A DNA stretch of 21,540 bases from an uncultured Lachnospiraceae bacterium (GTDB taxonomy: Bacteria > Bacillota > Clostridia > Lachnospirales > Lachnospiraceae): NCBI GenBank assembly GCA_947594085.1, contig CANQEB010000007.1, positions 1 to 21,540 on the forward strand, read 5' to 3'. Shown here one piece after another: positions 8,013-15,641 of the stretch (position 1 is its first letter; each line of letters opens with the position of its first letter). The position numbers and the translations under genes are program-made. Below the pieces are notes generated by a model. It made no database searches, was not told the DNA's origin, and was given only the letters and a program-made list of their open reading frames with translations.

Positions 8013-9020
8013 ATGGAAAAAGAACGCTTATACTATCTTGACGCGGCCAGGGGATTGGCGATTCTGCTTGTCGTTCTCGGCCATATATGGGAGACCGACC
8101 AGCCGGTTCCGGTTTTGATTTACTCCTTCCATGTGCCGTTGTTTTTTGTAATCAGTGGAATCCTAATTTCCTACACAGGGCAGGAGCACCGGACAGCAAG
8201 GCAGCTCGTCGTATCCAGAATATGGGGATTACTCGTCCCTTATCTGTTCTTTGAAGCTATTTTTGTGGCAATTTTCGGGCTCCGAAACCATTTTGACTTC
8301 AGCTCGCAGCACGCACATATTTATGACAGCCTGCTGCTCTCTCCTCTGAATGTGCCAATGTGGTTTCTCCCGACCCTCTTCCTGACAGAATTCTTTCTCA
8401 TCTTTTTGGTTCGGGCCATTCAAAGCAAAAAATATGCCGCTATGATCTGCCTGATCCTGTATCTTCTCCCTTTTGCCGCAGAAATCAGACATATCCTACC
8501 GGACGCTGTGCTTCGCTGCTTTTCATCGCTCGGCTTTCTCGCCATAGGGTATTTTGGTGCAGACTTTTTCCGCGAAAAAAATCCGCCGTTATATTTCTTG
8601 TTACCTATTGCTGTAGCGAGCTGCTTGCTCGCTTTGCTAAATGGGAAGACGGGAATCTACAAGCTGACCTTTCACAACCCTGTGCTTTTCACCGTCTGCG
8701 CACTCGCAGGGTCCTGCTGCACAATCTTCTTGCTTAAAAAGTGTACTCCGACAGGCAAGGCACAGGCAGCCTCCGCCTCCGATTCCTCCGGCAAAAAAAG
8801 CTACAGATGCACACTTCCGCTGGAGCTTGCCGGGCGAAACAGTCTGACGATCCTCGGGCTGCACATTATCGTGCTCCGGATTCTGCAGGAAATCTTCGGA
8901 TTAAATACAGATTCCGTGATCGGTGGCCTCACAGCCCTCGCCGGAATCTGCCTGCTTTTGACTCCGGTGTGTATATTTCTAAACCGTTTTCTCCCGTCCC
9001 TGATCGGGAAGCGTCGCTGA
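8013..9020 (+). CDS. Acyltransferase-3 family membrane protein (sugar O-acetyltransferase-like)
   Basis: A 335-residue polytopic membrane protein opening with YYLDAARGLAILLVVLGHIW, followed by FHVPLFFVISGIL. These two N-terminal motifs, with the His in GH, are hallmarks of the acyltransferase-3 family, in the branch that includes fucose 4-O-acetylase-like proteins. About ten hydrophobic segments follow, with a Ser/Lys-rich hydrophilic loop near residues 245-270 and a LELAGRNSLTILGLHI block typical of the family C terminus. Such proteins O-acylate cell-surface sugars, and the divergent glycopolymer operon makes that the likely role here. The ATG at 8013 follows AAAGGG by 7 nt. An in-frame GTG at 7953 would overlap the promoter and is rejected. 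Confidence 0.88.
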   Translation: MEKERLYYLDAARGLAILLVVLGHIWETDQPVPVLIYSFHVPLFFVISGILISYTGQEHRTARQLVVSRIWGLLVPYLFFEAIFVAIFGLRNHFDFSSQHAHIYDSLLLSPLNVPMWFLPTLFLTEFFLIFLVRAIQSKKYAAMICLILYLLPFAAEIRHILPDAVLRCFSSLGFLAIGYFGADFFREKNPPLYFLLPIAVASCLLALLNGKTGIYKLTFHNPVLFTVCALAGSCCTIFLLKKCTPTGKAQAASASDSSGKKSYRCTLPLELAGRNSLTILGLHIIVLRILQEIFGLNTDSVIGGLTALAGICLLLTPVCIFLNRFLPSLIGKRR

Positions 9021-9099
9021 CGAATATTCTGCGTATCCTCCCATGGTCACTACGAGTGAAAAGCTCCAATGTCCTCAACGGGCTAAAGCACACAGCAAA

Positions 9100-9125
9100 G
9101 GACCCAGGCATCTCTGCCTGGATCC
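9100..9125. terminator. Hairpin between convergent genes, probable terminator
   Basis: CCAGGCA and TGCCTGG (9104-9110 and 9115-9121) form a 7-bp stem with a TCTC loop, extended by three more pairs after one mismatch (9100-9125). It lies 19 bp beyond the cytidylate-kinase-like stop and 79 bp beyond the acyltransferase stop, so it could serve both. The T-tracts are imperfect: CCTTTGCTGTGTGCTTT on the minus strand; TTTTTATTT some 15 bp away on the plus strand, beyond a small CATTCGAATG palindrome. Confidence 0.5.
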
Positions 9126-9144
9126 CTGAAGCATTCGAATGTTT

Positions 9145-9753
9145 TTATTTCTGCCTGTATCGAATATAATCCATGATCAAATCCACGGATCCGTCGATCC
9201 CGAGAGAGCTGCTTTCCAGGCAGAGATTGTAGCTCGAGGCTGCGCCCCACTTCTTCTCGGACTGGAAATTGTAGTAGCTCGCGCGCTTCTTGTCCGTCTT
9301 TATCAGCATATCCTTCGCCTTTGCCTCTGAGACCTGGTATTCCGCAGCGATACGAGCCGCGCGGAAATCTGTACTCGCGTGGATAAAAACGCTGACAAGC
9401 TCCGGGCAATCCCTGAGCGTATAGTCCGCGCAGCGCCCCACGATCACGCAAGAGTCCTCCGAGAGCTTCCGGATCGCATCATAGGTCGCCTGATAAATCT
9501 GCTGGTCGATTGTCGGTCCGGAATACATCACAGACGGATAGATATCCATCACGATAGAGTACAGAAGGCTGTTCGTCGGCTTCTCATCGTAGCTCTCGAG
9601 CACCTTTTCGCAGAGGCCGCTCTCCTTCGCGACCAACTTGAGCAGCTCTTTATCATAAAACTTCACTCCCAGCTTCTTCGCAATCTTTTCTCCTATCTCG
9701 TGTCCTCCGCTGCCAAACTGGCGTCCTATGGTAAGAATTACTTTCTCTGACAT
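9145..9753 (-). CDS. Cytidylate kinase-like family protein
   Basis: A 202-residue P-loop protein of the cytidylate-kinase-like group. The nucleotide-binding loop is GRQFGSGGHEIG (10-21); also visible are DSCVIVGRCADYTL, VFIHAS, the KKRASYYNF basic block and a C-terminal YNLCLESSSLGIDG. This group is widespread in Clostridia beside the housekeeping cmk gene and its substrate is not established, so it should not be read as the CMP kinase of the cell. It follows the TPR/AAA gene by 46 bp on the same strand and is probably co-transcribed with it. GGAGG lies 7 nt before the ATG at 9753. A hairpin terminator follows the stop. Confidence 0.88.
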   Translation of the reverse strand: MSEKVILTIGRQFGSGGHEIGEKIAKKLGVKFYDKELLKLVAKESGLCEKVLESYDEKPTNSLLYSIVMDIYPSVMYSGPTIDQQIYQATYDAIRKLSEDSCVIVGRCADYTLRDCPELVSVFIHASTDFRAARIAAEYQVSEAKAKDMLIKTDKKRASYYNFQSEKKWGAASSYNLCLESSSLGIDGSVDLIMDYIRYRQK

Positions 9754-9799
9754 ACCGCTCCCTCCTGTCTCTTATCGTTTCTTGATTGTTGATTTACTT

Positions 9800-12241
9800 C
9801 TATTTGAAATCCTTCGGGAAAAGGATTACAAAATCATTCTCATCATAGCGCTTCTTTCCCATTGAAATCTTCCGGAAGAATTTTCCGGAGCGCGTGATTG
9901 CCTTGCTCACAATGTCAATGACGCCGGAGATTGTCATCGGTGTCCCGTCCGGATTGCCGGCCGCGATCTTCTGACAGAACGCGTCATACGCCTCCTCCCC
10001 GATCACGTAATCCTGAGCATTCGCGTAAATCCGCCCGAATCCTGCCAACTCCTCTACCGTATACTCCGGCAGATAGATCTGCGCCGTGAACTTCATCGTG
10101 AAACGCGGATGCCGCATCAGCATTTCGTGAATGTACTGCTGCTCATCCTCAAGAATCATGATCAGGCCATCCGTCCGGAACTCCATCGCAGTCGTGAGCT
10201 GCTCGACGGTATTCGGCTCAAGATCGCCGGCCTCCTCGATGATCAGCGTGCCACCCGCGATCTTGGCGATTGTCGCCGCAATATCTTTGCGGTTCAGATC
10301 TGTCGCATAGATTCTCGCGATCTTCATCGTCTGGCTTCCCTTGTCCTGCGCGATCGCTTTTGCAAGACTCATCGCAAGTGTCGTCTTGCCAGAACCATGT
10401 GCGCCAAAGATCAAAATATTGCCGCTGCGGGAGGTCTTGTCGTCTCCCTTGGCCTCGGTCTGAAGAATCGCGTTGGCAATCTGATCCTCCAGTCCCTCTA
10501 CCTCTGTAAATCCACTGAACAATCCACGAAGATACTGTGGAATGGTCAGATACTCGTCATCATATTCCGCCTCATTTTCCTCGGAAAGAGCCTCCGCCTC
10601 CGTCGGCTCCCCGTCATCGTACTGCTCGCCCTCCGGCAACTCCTGGACACTGTCAGGCTGCTCTGCGTCCTCCTCTTCCGAGACTGCTTCTCCCAGTCTG
10701 CGGGAAATCTCCTCCGTAGGAATCCGCTTCGTCTTTCCGGAGAGCGCGTCTTGTCTGACGGCCTCCATCAATTCTTCGCGACTGTCTCCGATCCTTCGCG
10801 TCTTTCCGAGATCTTCCGGCTCCTCTGTATAAGTCGGAAGCGAACTCTTGTTTCTCAAAAGCTTCTCCGGATTGCTGGTGTACTGAAGCGCCTCTCGCTG
10901 CGTCTCTGTCAGCTCATCTGCCGCCGCTTCCGTCACACTCCGGATCGTCCTCTCCGGAGCAGGTTCTTCTTTGGAAGATCTGTCCGCATCCTCAGTGGCA
11001 GCTTCGTCTAACTCCTTCAACGGTGTCGCTTCGTCCGCGGCTCGTTTTCCGTCTCCCGACTCTGCCACGGCGCTCTCCCCGCCAGACTTCTTTGCGTCTT
11101 CCTGCGCAGGCTCTGCCTCCGCCTGATCGTCGTCTTCTCCGAGCACCGTGTCTACAACCTTTCTTCCCTGATCGCTCATGGAGAGCAGAATATCGTCGAT
11201 CGACAACTGGCCGGCAATCTGTTCTGACTCCTCCGGAACTTCTGTTTTTATCTTATGCGGGACGCCGTCTACGGAAGCAGGGATATCCTCCTCTATCGCA
11301 TCGTTGTGCTTCACAACCCCGGAAATGATATTCCGCATGCTCTTCGCTAGCTTCACCTGCAGATCCTTCGGATCCTCGTCCGCAGGCTCCGGCGTTCCCT
11401 TCTCCGGCATCACATACTGCCTGGTCTTTTCTATTTCGGGCACCTCCTCCGGCGCCTTCTCCATCTCAGCCTTGTGAGCCGCCACCTGGCCTGCGATCTC
11501 CTTCTCCGTCTCAGCCATAATCGACTCCGCGATGACTTCCCCGTCCGTGCTCTCGACATTCTGGATCACATTGTCCTCTTCTTGTTCCTCACTCGACGAC
11601 AATTCTTCCTCCAGATTTTCCTCAAGGCACTCTTCATAGATCTGCTGCTGCTTTGGTGTGAGCGCCGCGTAACGCTTCTTGAGCTCAAGTGCCTTGGTCA
11701 CATATTTGCCACTGTGGAACCAGAGCACCAGGTCATCGCACGCGGCAAGGCACTTCTGCATCTGACCGGACTGCTGATACAGCTTCGCGAGCTCATATGC
11801 CCACTTCTCCGTGTACTCCTGGCCAAGGTACTCTTCAAGGATCGCGATCAACTCCTCTACTGAGCTTCCCCTTCCTTTGTAGATCTTATACTTAAGAATG
11901 TACCGGTTGTTATCGTGTGGCGCCGCCTGTACATACTCCGTATAATACTCGATCGCTTCATCGTACTGCTGCAGCTCGGTCGTCACCTCGATCAGCCGAT
12001 ACAATACCGTCCGCCCAACCGGCGAGCGTCTATATGCCCGGATCAGGATATTCTTGCTGTCCTCCAGCCTGCCTGACGCCTCATAGATCTCGCTGACAAG
12101 ACAGAGTGTGCGGATATTACGCACTCTTCTCCAGTCAATCGAATCAGCAAGATTGGCTGCCTCATTATAATTTCCCTGATCTACGAGTTTGTCAATTTCC
12201 TCCAGTTTGAGATTGTATTCATATTTATCCAACTCATCCAC
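9800..12241 (-). CDS. TPR-repeat protein with acidic linker and C-terminal AAA (CbbX/SpoVK-like) ATPase domain
   Basis: An 813-residue protein in three parts. Residues 1-200 are helical repeats of TPR type (GNYNEAANLAD, GRLEDSKNIL, QQYDEAIEYYTEYV). Residues about 205-565 are a low-complexity region rich in Glu, Asp and Ala, carrying three short KTRxI-like motifs (about 272, 480 and 503). Residues 575-790 are an ATPase: Walker A GAHGSGKTT (613-621), a degenerate Walker B LIIEEAG (666-672) with Glu where the first Asp is expected, and a YLPEYTVEEL block resembling CbbX/SpoVK-type AAA proteins. No signal peptide or membrane segment is visible. It may be a scaffold or remodelling ATPase; the function is unknown. 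The start is GTG at 12241; no ATG exists in frame and the ribosome site is weak, so the start is less certain than the rest. Confidence 0.85.
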   Translation of the reverse strand: MDELDKYEYNLKLEEIDKLVDQGNYNEAANLADSIDWRRVRNIRTLCLVSEIYEASGRLEDSKNILIRAYRRSPVGRTVLYRLIEVTTELQQYDEAIEYYTEYVQAAPHDNNRYILKYKIYKGRGSSVEELIAILEEYLGQEYTEKWAYELAKLYQQSGQMQKCLAACDDLVLWFHSGKYVTKALELKKRYAALTPKQQQIYEECLEENLEEELSSSEEQEEDNVIQNVESTDGEVIAESIMAETEKEIAGQVAAHKAEMEKAPEEVPEIEKTRQYVMPEKGTPEPADEDPKDLQVKLAKSMRNIISGVVKHNDAIEEDIPASVDGVPHKIKTEVPEESEQIAGQLSIDDILLSMSDQGRKVVDTVLGEDDDQAEAEPAQEDAKKSGGESAVAESGDGKRAADEATPLKELDEAATEDADRSSKEEPAPERTIRSVTEAAADELTETQREALQYTSNPEKLLRNKSSLPTYTEEPEDLGKTRRIGDSREELMEAVRQDALSGKTKRIPTEEISRRLGEAVSEEEDAEQPDSVQELPEGEQYDDGEPTEAEALSEENEAEYDDEYLTIPQYLRGLFSGFTEVEGLEDQIANAILQTEAKGDDKTSRSGNILIFGAHGSGKTTLAMSLAKAIAQDKGSQTMKIARIYATDLNRKDIAATIAKIAGGTLIIEEAGDLEPNTVEQLTTAMEFRTDGLIMILEDEQQYIHEMLMRHPRFTMKFTAQIYLPEYTVEELAGFGRIYANAQDYVIGEEAYDAFCQKIAAGNPDGTPMTISGVIDIVSKAITRSGKFFRKISMGKKRYDENDFVILFPKDFK

Positions 12242-12306
12242 CCCGCCATTGTTTCCGGCATTTGCCTTATGATCTGCATTACTTATTTATATTACATATT
12301 TTTTTA

Positions 12307-12335
12307 AGTGTACCATACCTGCATTTTGTTGTCAA
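12307..12335 (-). promoter_or_regulatory. Promoter of the TPR/AAA gene
   Basis: On the minus strand a perfect TTGACA (12330-12335), 17-bp spacer and TACACT (12307-12312) with a TG element (TGG before the -10). It lies just past the terminator of the structured RNA, so the AAA gene has its own promoter and a leader of about 60 nt. The same TTGACA-17-TGnTACACT layout recurs at 15642-15670. Confidence 0.8.
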
Positions 12336-12367
12336 AACTAACCTGTCGAAAATTGACGTTTTTGCAC

Positions 12368-12406
12368 AAAAAAAGGAGATATTTTGTTTTTTTAATATCT
12401 CCTTTT
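12368..12406 (-). terminator. Intrinsic terminator ending the structured RNA
   Basis: A perfect 13-bp inverted repeat (12371-12383 with 12394-12406, arms AAAAGGAGATATT/AATATCTCCTTTT) with a 10-nt loop. On the minus strand the stem runs straight into seven consecutive T residues (12374-12368, four of them in the stem). On the plus strand it is also followed by a T-rich stretch, but no plus-strand gene would use it. Confidence 0.8.
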
Positions 12407-12637
12407 GGTCTTTTATTAAATTTTTATTCAGTTTTTTTATTTATATTCTTGAATGATATTGGAGAGTGTCTTTCCTGTTTTGAATTATAAAAGAAGTCTT
12501 TTTCTTTTATAACCATGTGGTTTTTATTTATTCTTCGAACCTGCGAGTCCGATCTTCTTCGTTCTACCCGGATAAATGTTCTCTATCAGCAGATTCGTTC
12601 TACTCTCCAATGGATCGTTTTCATACGATTATTTGAA

Positions 12638-12718
12638 TCAATTCTGATAGAGGTCTTTTTTACAGGAAACATTTATCCAACCACATGTATCAATATACAT
12701 ATGTGAGACTGTGTCCAT
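12638..12718 (-). CDS. Possible 26-codon small ORF inside the structured RNA
   Basis: A perfect AGGAGG (12733-12728) lies 9 nt before an ATG at 12718-12716. The frame runs 26 codons (MDTVSHMYIDTCGWINVSCK, then KDLYQN) to TGA at 12640-12638. The peptide has two cysteines (positions 12 and 19), is not strongly hydrophobic, and is unlike type I toxins or amino-acid-rich attenuator peptides. It could be translated or could be coincidental within a structured RNA. The start codon lies in a 9-nt segment (12714-12722) that is perfectly complementary to 12606-12614. Confidence 0.3.
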   Translation of the reverse strand: MDTVSHMYIDTCGWINVSCKKDLYQN

Positions 12719-12799
12719 TGGAATCGACCTCCTGTCCTTTTGTAATCTTCTATAGGTATTTAATCTATAGGAACAACAAATGTTTTTGTTGATGACTGT

Positions 12800-12828
12800 A
12801 TCTTATCACAACCCTCCTTATTTGTCAA
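12800..12828 (-). promoter_or_regulatory. Strong promoter of the structured RNA
   Basis: On the minus strand a perfect TTGACA (12823-12828), 17-bp spacer and TAAGAT (12800-12805), with TG one base upstream of the -10. The predicted +1 is near 12793, directly before a 7-bp hairpin. It lies 114 bp past the stop of the LicD-fusion gene, within AT-rich DNA holding no other recognisable element. Confidence 0.8.
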
Positions 12829-12941
12829 CACTATTTTTTATTTTTCGGAAATTATTTTTACCACTATTGTTCTATTTTTCTATTTTTTATTAATTTAATA
12901 TATTTTACATAAATTTCAGATTATTTGCTCAACAGGGACAT

Positions 12942-14801
12942 TTAGCGATAATCCCGACAGCGGTAATGAGAATATTCACCCAGATCCGTCACTACGATGC
13001 TGTGGCTCGTCTGCCGCTCACTGACCGGAAGCATCTGCATGTAATCTCCGTACAGCCATGTCAGGTACTTGTCATACTCCTTCGGGACAGGGAACTTATA
13101 CCCCTCGAAATCCACGTAGACCGCTTCATCGAGCCACGCCTTCGGGAACGGCCCTCGCTTCAGGTTGCGCCCCATGCCGTCGTACAGATACTCGCTCTTC
13201 CTGTGCTGAAACAGTCGCAGCATTCTCGCCTGGAGCCACTCCGCCCACGACATCGGGATGAATCTTTTTATCCGATTGAGCACCGCGCACACATGGGGAT
13301 GTTTGCCACCGCTGATTATGTTCGTATTACCCCATTTGCGGAACACGAGCGCGCGCCCCAGGATCGTTCCATAGAGATGCAGCTTCTGGGACCATTTGTG
13401 GTTGGCCGTCTTATCGTGTGCCAGAATATCGAAGAAAATTCCGTTATGCATATCCAAGAACTTTGCGGTGAACAATGTCGAAAACATCGTGTTGTTGATG
13501 CGCAGCTTCGCAAACGCATTGTGATTGCCCTCCTCTGTGGAAGGAATCTGCAGGAAAATATTGTCCGGAACCTCGTCCTGCACAATCTCCATAAAATGAT
13601 CATAATCCTCGCGAAGCATCATGACGTCTGCATCATCGTCCCAGGGAATAAACCCGTGATGGCGGATTGCCCCGAGCAGCGTACCGCCGGCCAAAAAATA
13701 TTTGATCCCGTGCTTTTTGCATATCCGATCGATCTCCAGAAGATAACCGAGCAGAAGCTGTTGAACTGCCGTCAGTTTCCCCAGATAGGTGTTGTCAAAG
13801 ATAAAGGTCCCTTTCTGCTGCTGCATGCTCTTGACCAGCATAATCAGCCCGTCTTCCAGCGAAACCTTCGATGAAAACTTGTTTCTCGAGATCAGCTGCG
13901 GATTCAGCAAAATCCCTGTCTCGCCATCCTTTTTCTCACTCCACCGCAGCCCGATCCGACATTGATCCGGAAAGTTTCGATACAGCCTTGTGACCATTTC
14001 ACTCCTGGATGCGTTTGACGCCTTTCCGATCACATTGAAAATTTTGTTACTCTCACAAGTGGCAAGCATAAACTGAATCGCGGTCAGCACATCGTGAATG
14101 TTGACGTAAGAACTCTGCTCTGCACTGAACTCCAGCGTATCCTCCCGGCCTTCCGCGACCATGCGAGCCAGCCGATATGCATTGTGTTCCATGACATCAA
14201 TGTAGGCGCCAAGAATCAGACCGGTACGCAAAATATGATATTTGATATGGGCATCCCGTGCACAGCTTACCACAATGCTCTCAAGCGCCTGCAAAAAATA
14301 CTGCGTCTCAAATCCCTGCCCGCAAGGGTCCGTCTCACCTGCCTCATACTCAGATGCCGCGAACCCGTGTGGCAACCGTCCATACACTCTGCCGTCCGAC
14401 AAAAGAAGGATCTTTTCGCGCGCATATCCGGCCGCCGTCTGTGCGACCTCAAAGAAATGCGCCAGATATTCTATCTCCTCTTCCACGGTAAAAGAAACCT
14501 CGCGGCAGCAGTATCCTGTCAAGATCACATAGTCTGCCTCCTCCGGCGAAAAATCAGGCCCGGCGTAATGCTTGATCGCCCCGTCCATTGACATGTGTGT
14601 CACACTTAGCCCTACACTATAATTGTCATTCCAGGCCTCGAAGGACCAGGCCACTGCCTTCGTCAGAGAACTTTTCTCGCCAATCAGCAGTATTTTTTTC
14701 CCTCTGAAGCTCTCTTCATTCAGATATTTGGACCTGACAGCCGCCTGTGCCCAGTCAAGTTGAAACTCATTCAGCCTGTCTCGCAAACTCTTTTTTGACA
14801 T
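12942..14801 (-). CDS. Fusion of a degenerate SDR-like domain and a LicD family phosphotransferase
   Basis: A 619-residue protein with two parts. Residues about 35-325 look like an NAD-dependent epimerase fold (KILLIGEKSS, ILLLSDGRVYGRLP, YHILRTGLILG, YVNIHDVLTAI, IFNVIGKASN), but the glycine-rich NAD motif is missing and the Tyr at 168 has Ala four residues later instead of Lys. Residues about 345-610 are a LicD domain: YFLAGGTLLGAIRHHGFIPWDDDADV (368-393) is the nucleotidyltransferase-like core with its acidic cluster, followed by KLRINNT and GIFFDILAHD. LicD proteins transfer phosphocholine or similar phospho-substituents to surface polysaccharides and teichoic acids. The SDR part is probably structural or substrate-recognising. 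The gene follows a small SDR-like gene by 25 bp and is followed by AT-rich DNA without a clear terminator. Confidence 0.88.
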   Translation of the reverse strand: MSKKSLRDRLNEFQLDWAQAAVRSKYLNEESFRGKKILLIGEKSSLTKAVAWSFEAWNDNYSVGLSVTHMSMDGAIKHYAGPDFSPEEADYVILTGYCCREVSFTVEEEIEYLAHFFEVAQTAAGYAREKILLLSDGRVYGRLPHGFAASEYEAGETDPCGQGFETQYFLQALESIVVSCARDAHIKYHILRTGLILGAYIDVMEHNAYRLARMVAEGREDTLEFSAEQSSYVNIHDVLTAIQFMLATCESNKIFNVIGKASNASRSEMVTRLYRNFPDQCRIGLRWSEKKDGETGILLNPQLISRNKFSSKVSLEDGLIMLVKSMQQQKGTFIFDNTYLGKLTAVQQLLLGYLLEIDRICKKHGIKYFLAGGTLLGAIRHHGFIPWDDDADVMMLREDYDHFMEIVQDEVPDNIFLQIPSTEEGNHNAFAKLRINNTMFSTLFTAKFLDMHNGIFFDILAHDKTANHKWSQKLHLYGTILGRALVFRKWGNTNIISGGKHPHVCAVLNRIKRFIPMSWAEWLQARMLRLFQHRKSEYLYDGMGRNLKRGPFPKAWLDEAVYVDFEGYKFPVPKEYDKYLTWLYGDYMQMLPVSERQTSHSIVVTDLGEYSHYRCRDYR

Positions 14802-14826
14802 TTTTGTTTTCCGCCTTTCTTTTTGG

Positions 14827-15579
14827 TCACAGACTCTTCGCTTTTGCCAAATCTTCTACAATCTTGTTCGGCGAAAGCGGTGATATTTCTTCCATATCCT
14901 GGGACACCTGCCATGGCCCTGAAATATTGTACGGTTCCCCTGGTGTGCCCAAAAGAAGGACCCGCAGAAGCGTCTCTGTCATGTCAGACACATTGTTTGC
15001 GGCATCTTCTGCGCTCTGAAAGGAACGCTGCAACCGCGCAATGCGGATATTTATCCCGTCTTCCCGCGCCAGACGGCTGCACAGATGCTCTGTCATCCTC
15101 AACACCTGCCCGTCCTGCAGATCCTCATCTGTATGGCACAGATAGCCAATCTCATCCTCCCGGATCAAATGCGGTTCGTCAAACAGCTTCCCATAAACAC
15201 TGCTGTCAGACACGAAAACTGTCGCTGTCGGTTTTGTTTTTCGAATGCTTTGCAGCGCATTGGTCAATGCGCCAAATTCTGTCCAGCTCTTTAAGTGCGC
15301 CCCCTGCTCCTTCTCCTCGCGAATCCATGGATACTTTTCCGTCCCCCGTCTTTGCGGTTTCTTCCGGAAGTCCGCAATAGTTCCCATCAATATCACATAG
15401 TCCTCCGGCGATATATCCGACTGTTCTGAAACTTCTGATCTCTGCTCCACCTGCAGACCCATTCTCCGTAATTCTTCCGTCAAATATTCTTTTACTTCTG
15501 ATTCACAGCCCAATACCAAGATACGATGTCCCTGAAAACGAGCGAAAAAGTTCTGATCGCATATTGATTCTTCGCGCAT
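14827..15579 (-). CDS. Degenerate SDR/epimerase-like protein
   Basis: A 250-residue protein with the outline of an extended SDR: HRILVLGCESEVKEYL near the N terminus, ISPEDYVILMG, TVFVSDSSVYGKLF, IRIARLQRSF and a C-terminal EPYNISGPWQVSQ. The glycine-rich NAD motif is absent and the Tyr-xxx-Lys pair expected around GQVLRMTEHL is missing, so it is probably not an active oxidoreductase. It resembles the N-terminal half of the next gene in layout, which suggests a duplication or partnership. The ATG at 15579 follows GGAGGAG by 6 nt; a TTG at 15600 overlaps that site and is rejected. It is first in a two-gene operon with the LicD fusion. Confidence 0.75.
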   Translation of the reverse strand: MREESICDQNFFARFQGHRILVLGCESEVKEYLTEELRRMGLQVEQRSEVSEQSDISPEDYVILMGTIADFRKKPQRRGTEKYPWIREEKEQGAHLKSWTEFGALTNALQSIRKTKPTATVFVSDSSVYGKLFDEPHLIREDEIGYLCHTDEDLQDGQVLRMTEHLCSRLAREDGINIRIARLQRSFQSAEDAANNVSDMTETLLRVLLLGTPGEPYNISGPWQVSQDMEEISPLSPNKIVEDLAKAKSL

Positions 15580-15641
15580 AACGCACTCCTCCGTTCTCAA
15601 ACATTAATTTTATAATCTTAAATTAAACAATATCGTAAAAC

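Larger units (their letters stand above)
12368..12793 (-). ncRNA. Candidate independent, highly structured RNA of about 425 nt
   Basis: The interval has a strong promoter upstream, a predicted start near 12793 and an intrinsic terminator at the end. Between them are perfect inverted repeats that nest: P1 12679-12687/12514-12522 (9 bp), P2 12668-12678/12570-12580 (11 bp), P3 12644-12652/12581-12589 (9 bp), with small inner stems at 12635-12639/12592-12596 and 12625-12629/12614-12618. P1 and P2 abut on one strand and P2 and P3 on the other, suggesting coaxial stacking. Separate hairpins lie at 12791-12774 (7 bp, at the 5' end), 12770-12750 (6 bp) and 12512-12485 (11 bp, AT-rich). It is not tmRNA, RNase P, SRP RNA, a T-box or a SAM or c-di-GMP riboswitch by the motifs I know. 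A 26-codon ORF lies inside it, so it may be a structured mRNA instead. Confidence 0.6.

Noticed and set aside
10109..11011. Plus-strand open frame of 300 codons opposite the acidic region of the AAA protein
   Set aside because: An antisense shadow produced by the Glu/Asp-rich codons; no ribosome site or motif.
12530..12560. tRNA-like GGTTCGAA stretch on the minus strand
   Set aside because: It resembles a T-loop, but no matching T-stem, acceptor stem or anticodon arm exists nearby.
12515..12706. Plus-strand 63-codon frame within the structured RNA region
   Set aside because: No ribosome site, and it spans the paired arms of the RNA stems; the promoter and terminator favour the minus strand.
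12481..12722. Mobile-element (MITE or IS) remnant as explanation for the inverted repeats
   Set aside because: The repeats are nested in an RNA-like way, with no flanking target duplication, no transposase fragment, and with a promoter and terminator in the right places. A multi-genome search would be needed to exclude it fully.
12367..12793. Attenuator or riboswitch leader of the TPR/AAA gene
   Set aside because: Considered because the terminator lies upstream on the same strand, but a near-consensus promoter between terminator and gene makes an independent RNA more likely. Read-through control is not fully excluded.
12966..13874. Plus-strand open frame of 302 codons opposite the LicD domain
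   Set aside because: Antisense to a conserved LicD domain; its translation resembles no family.
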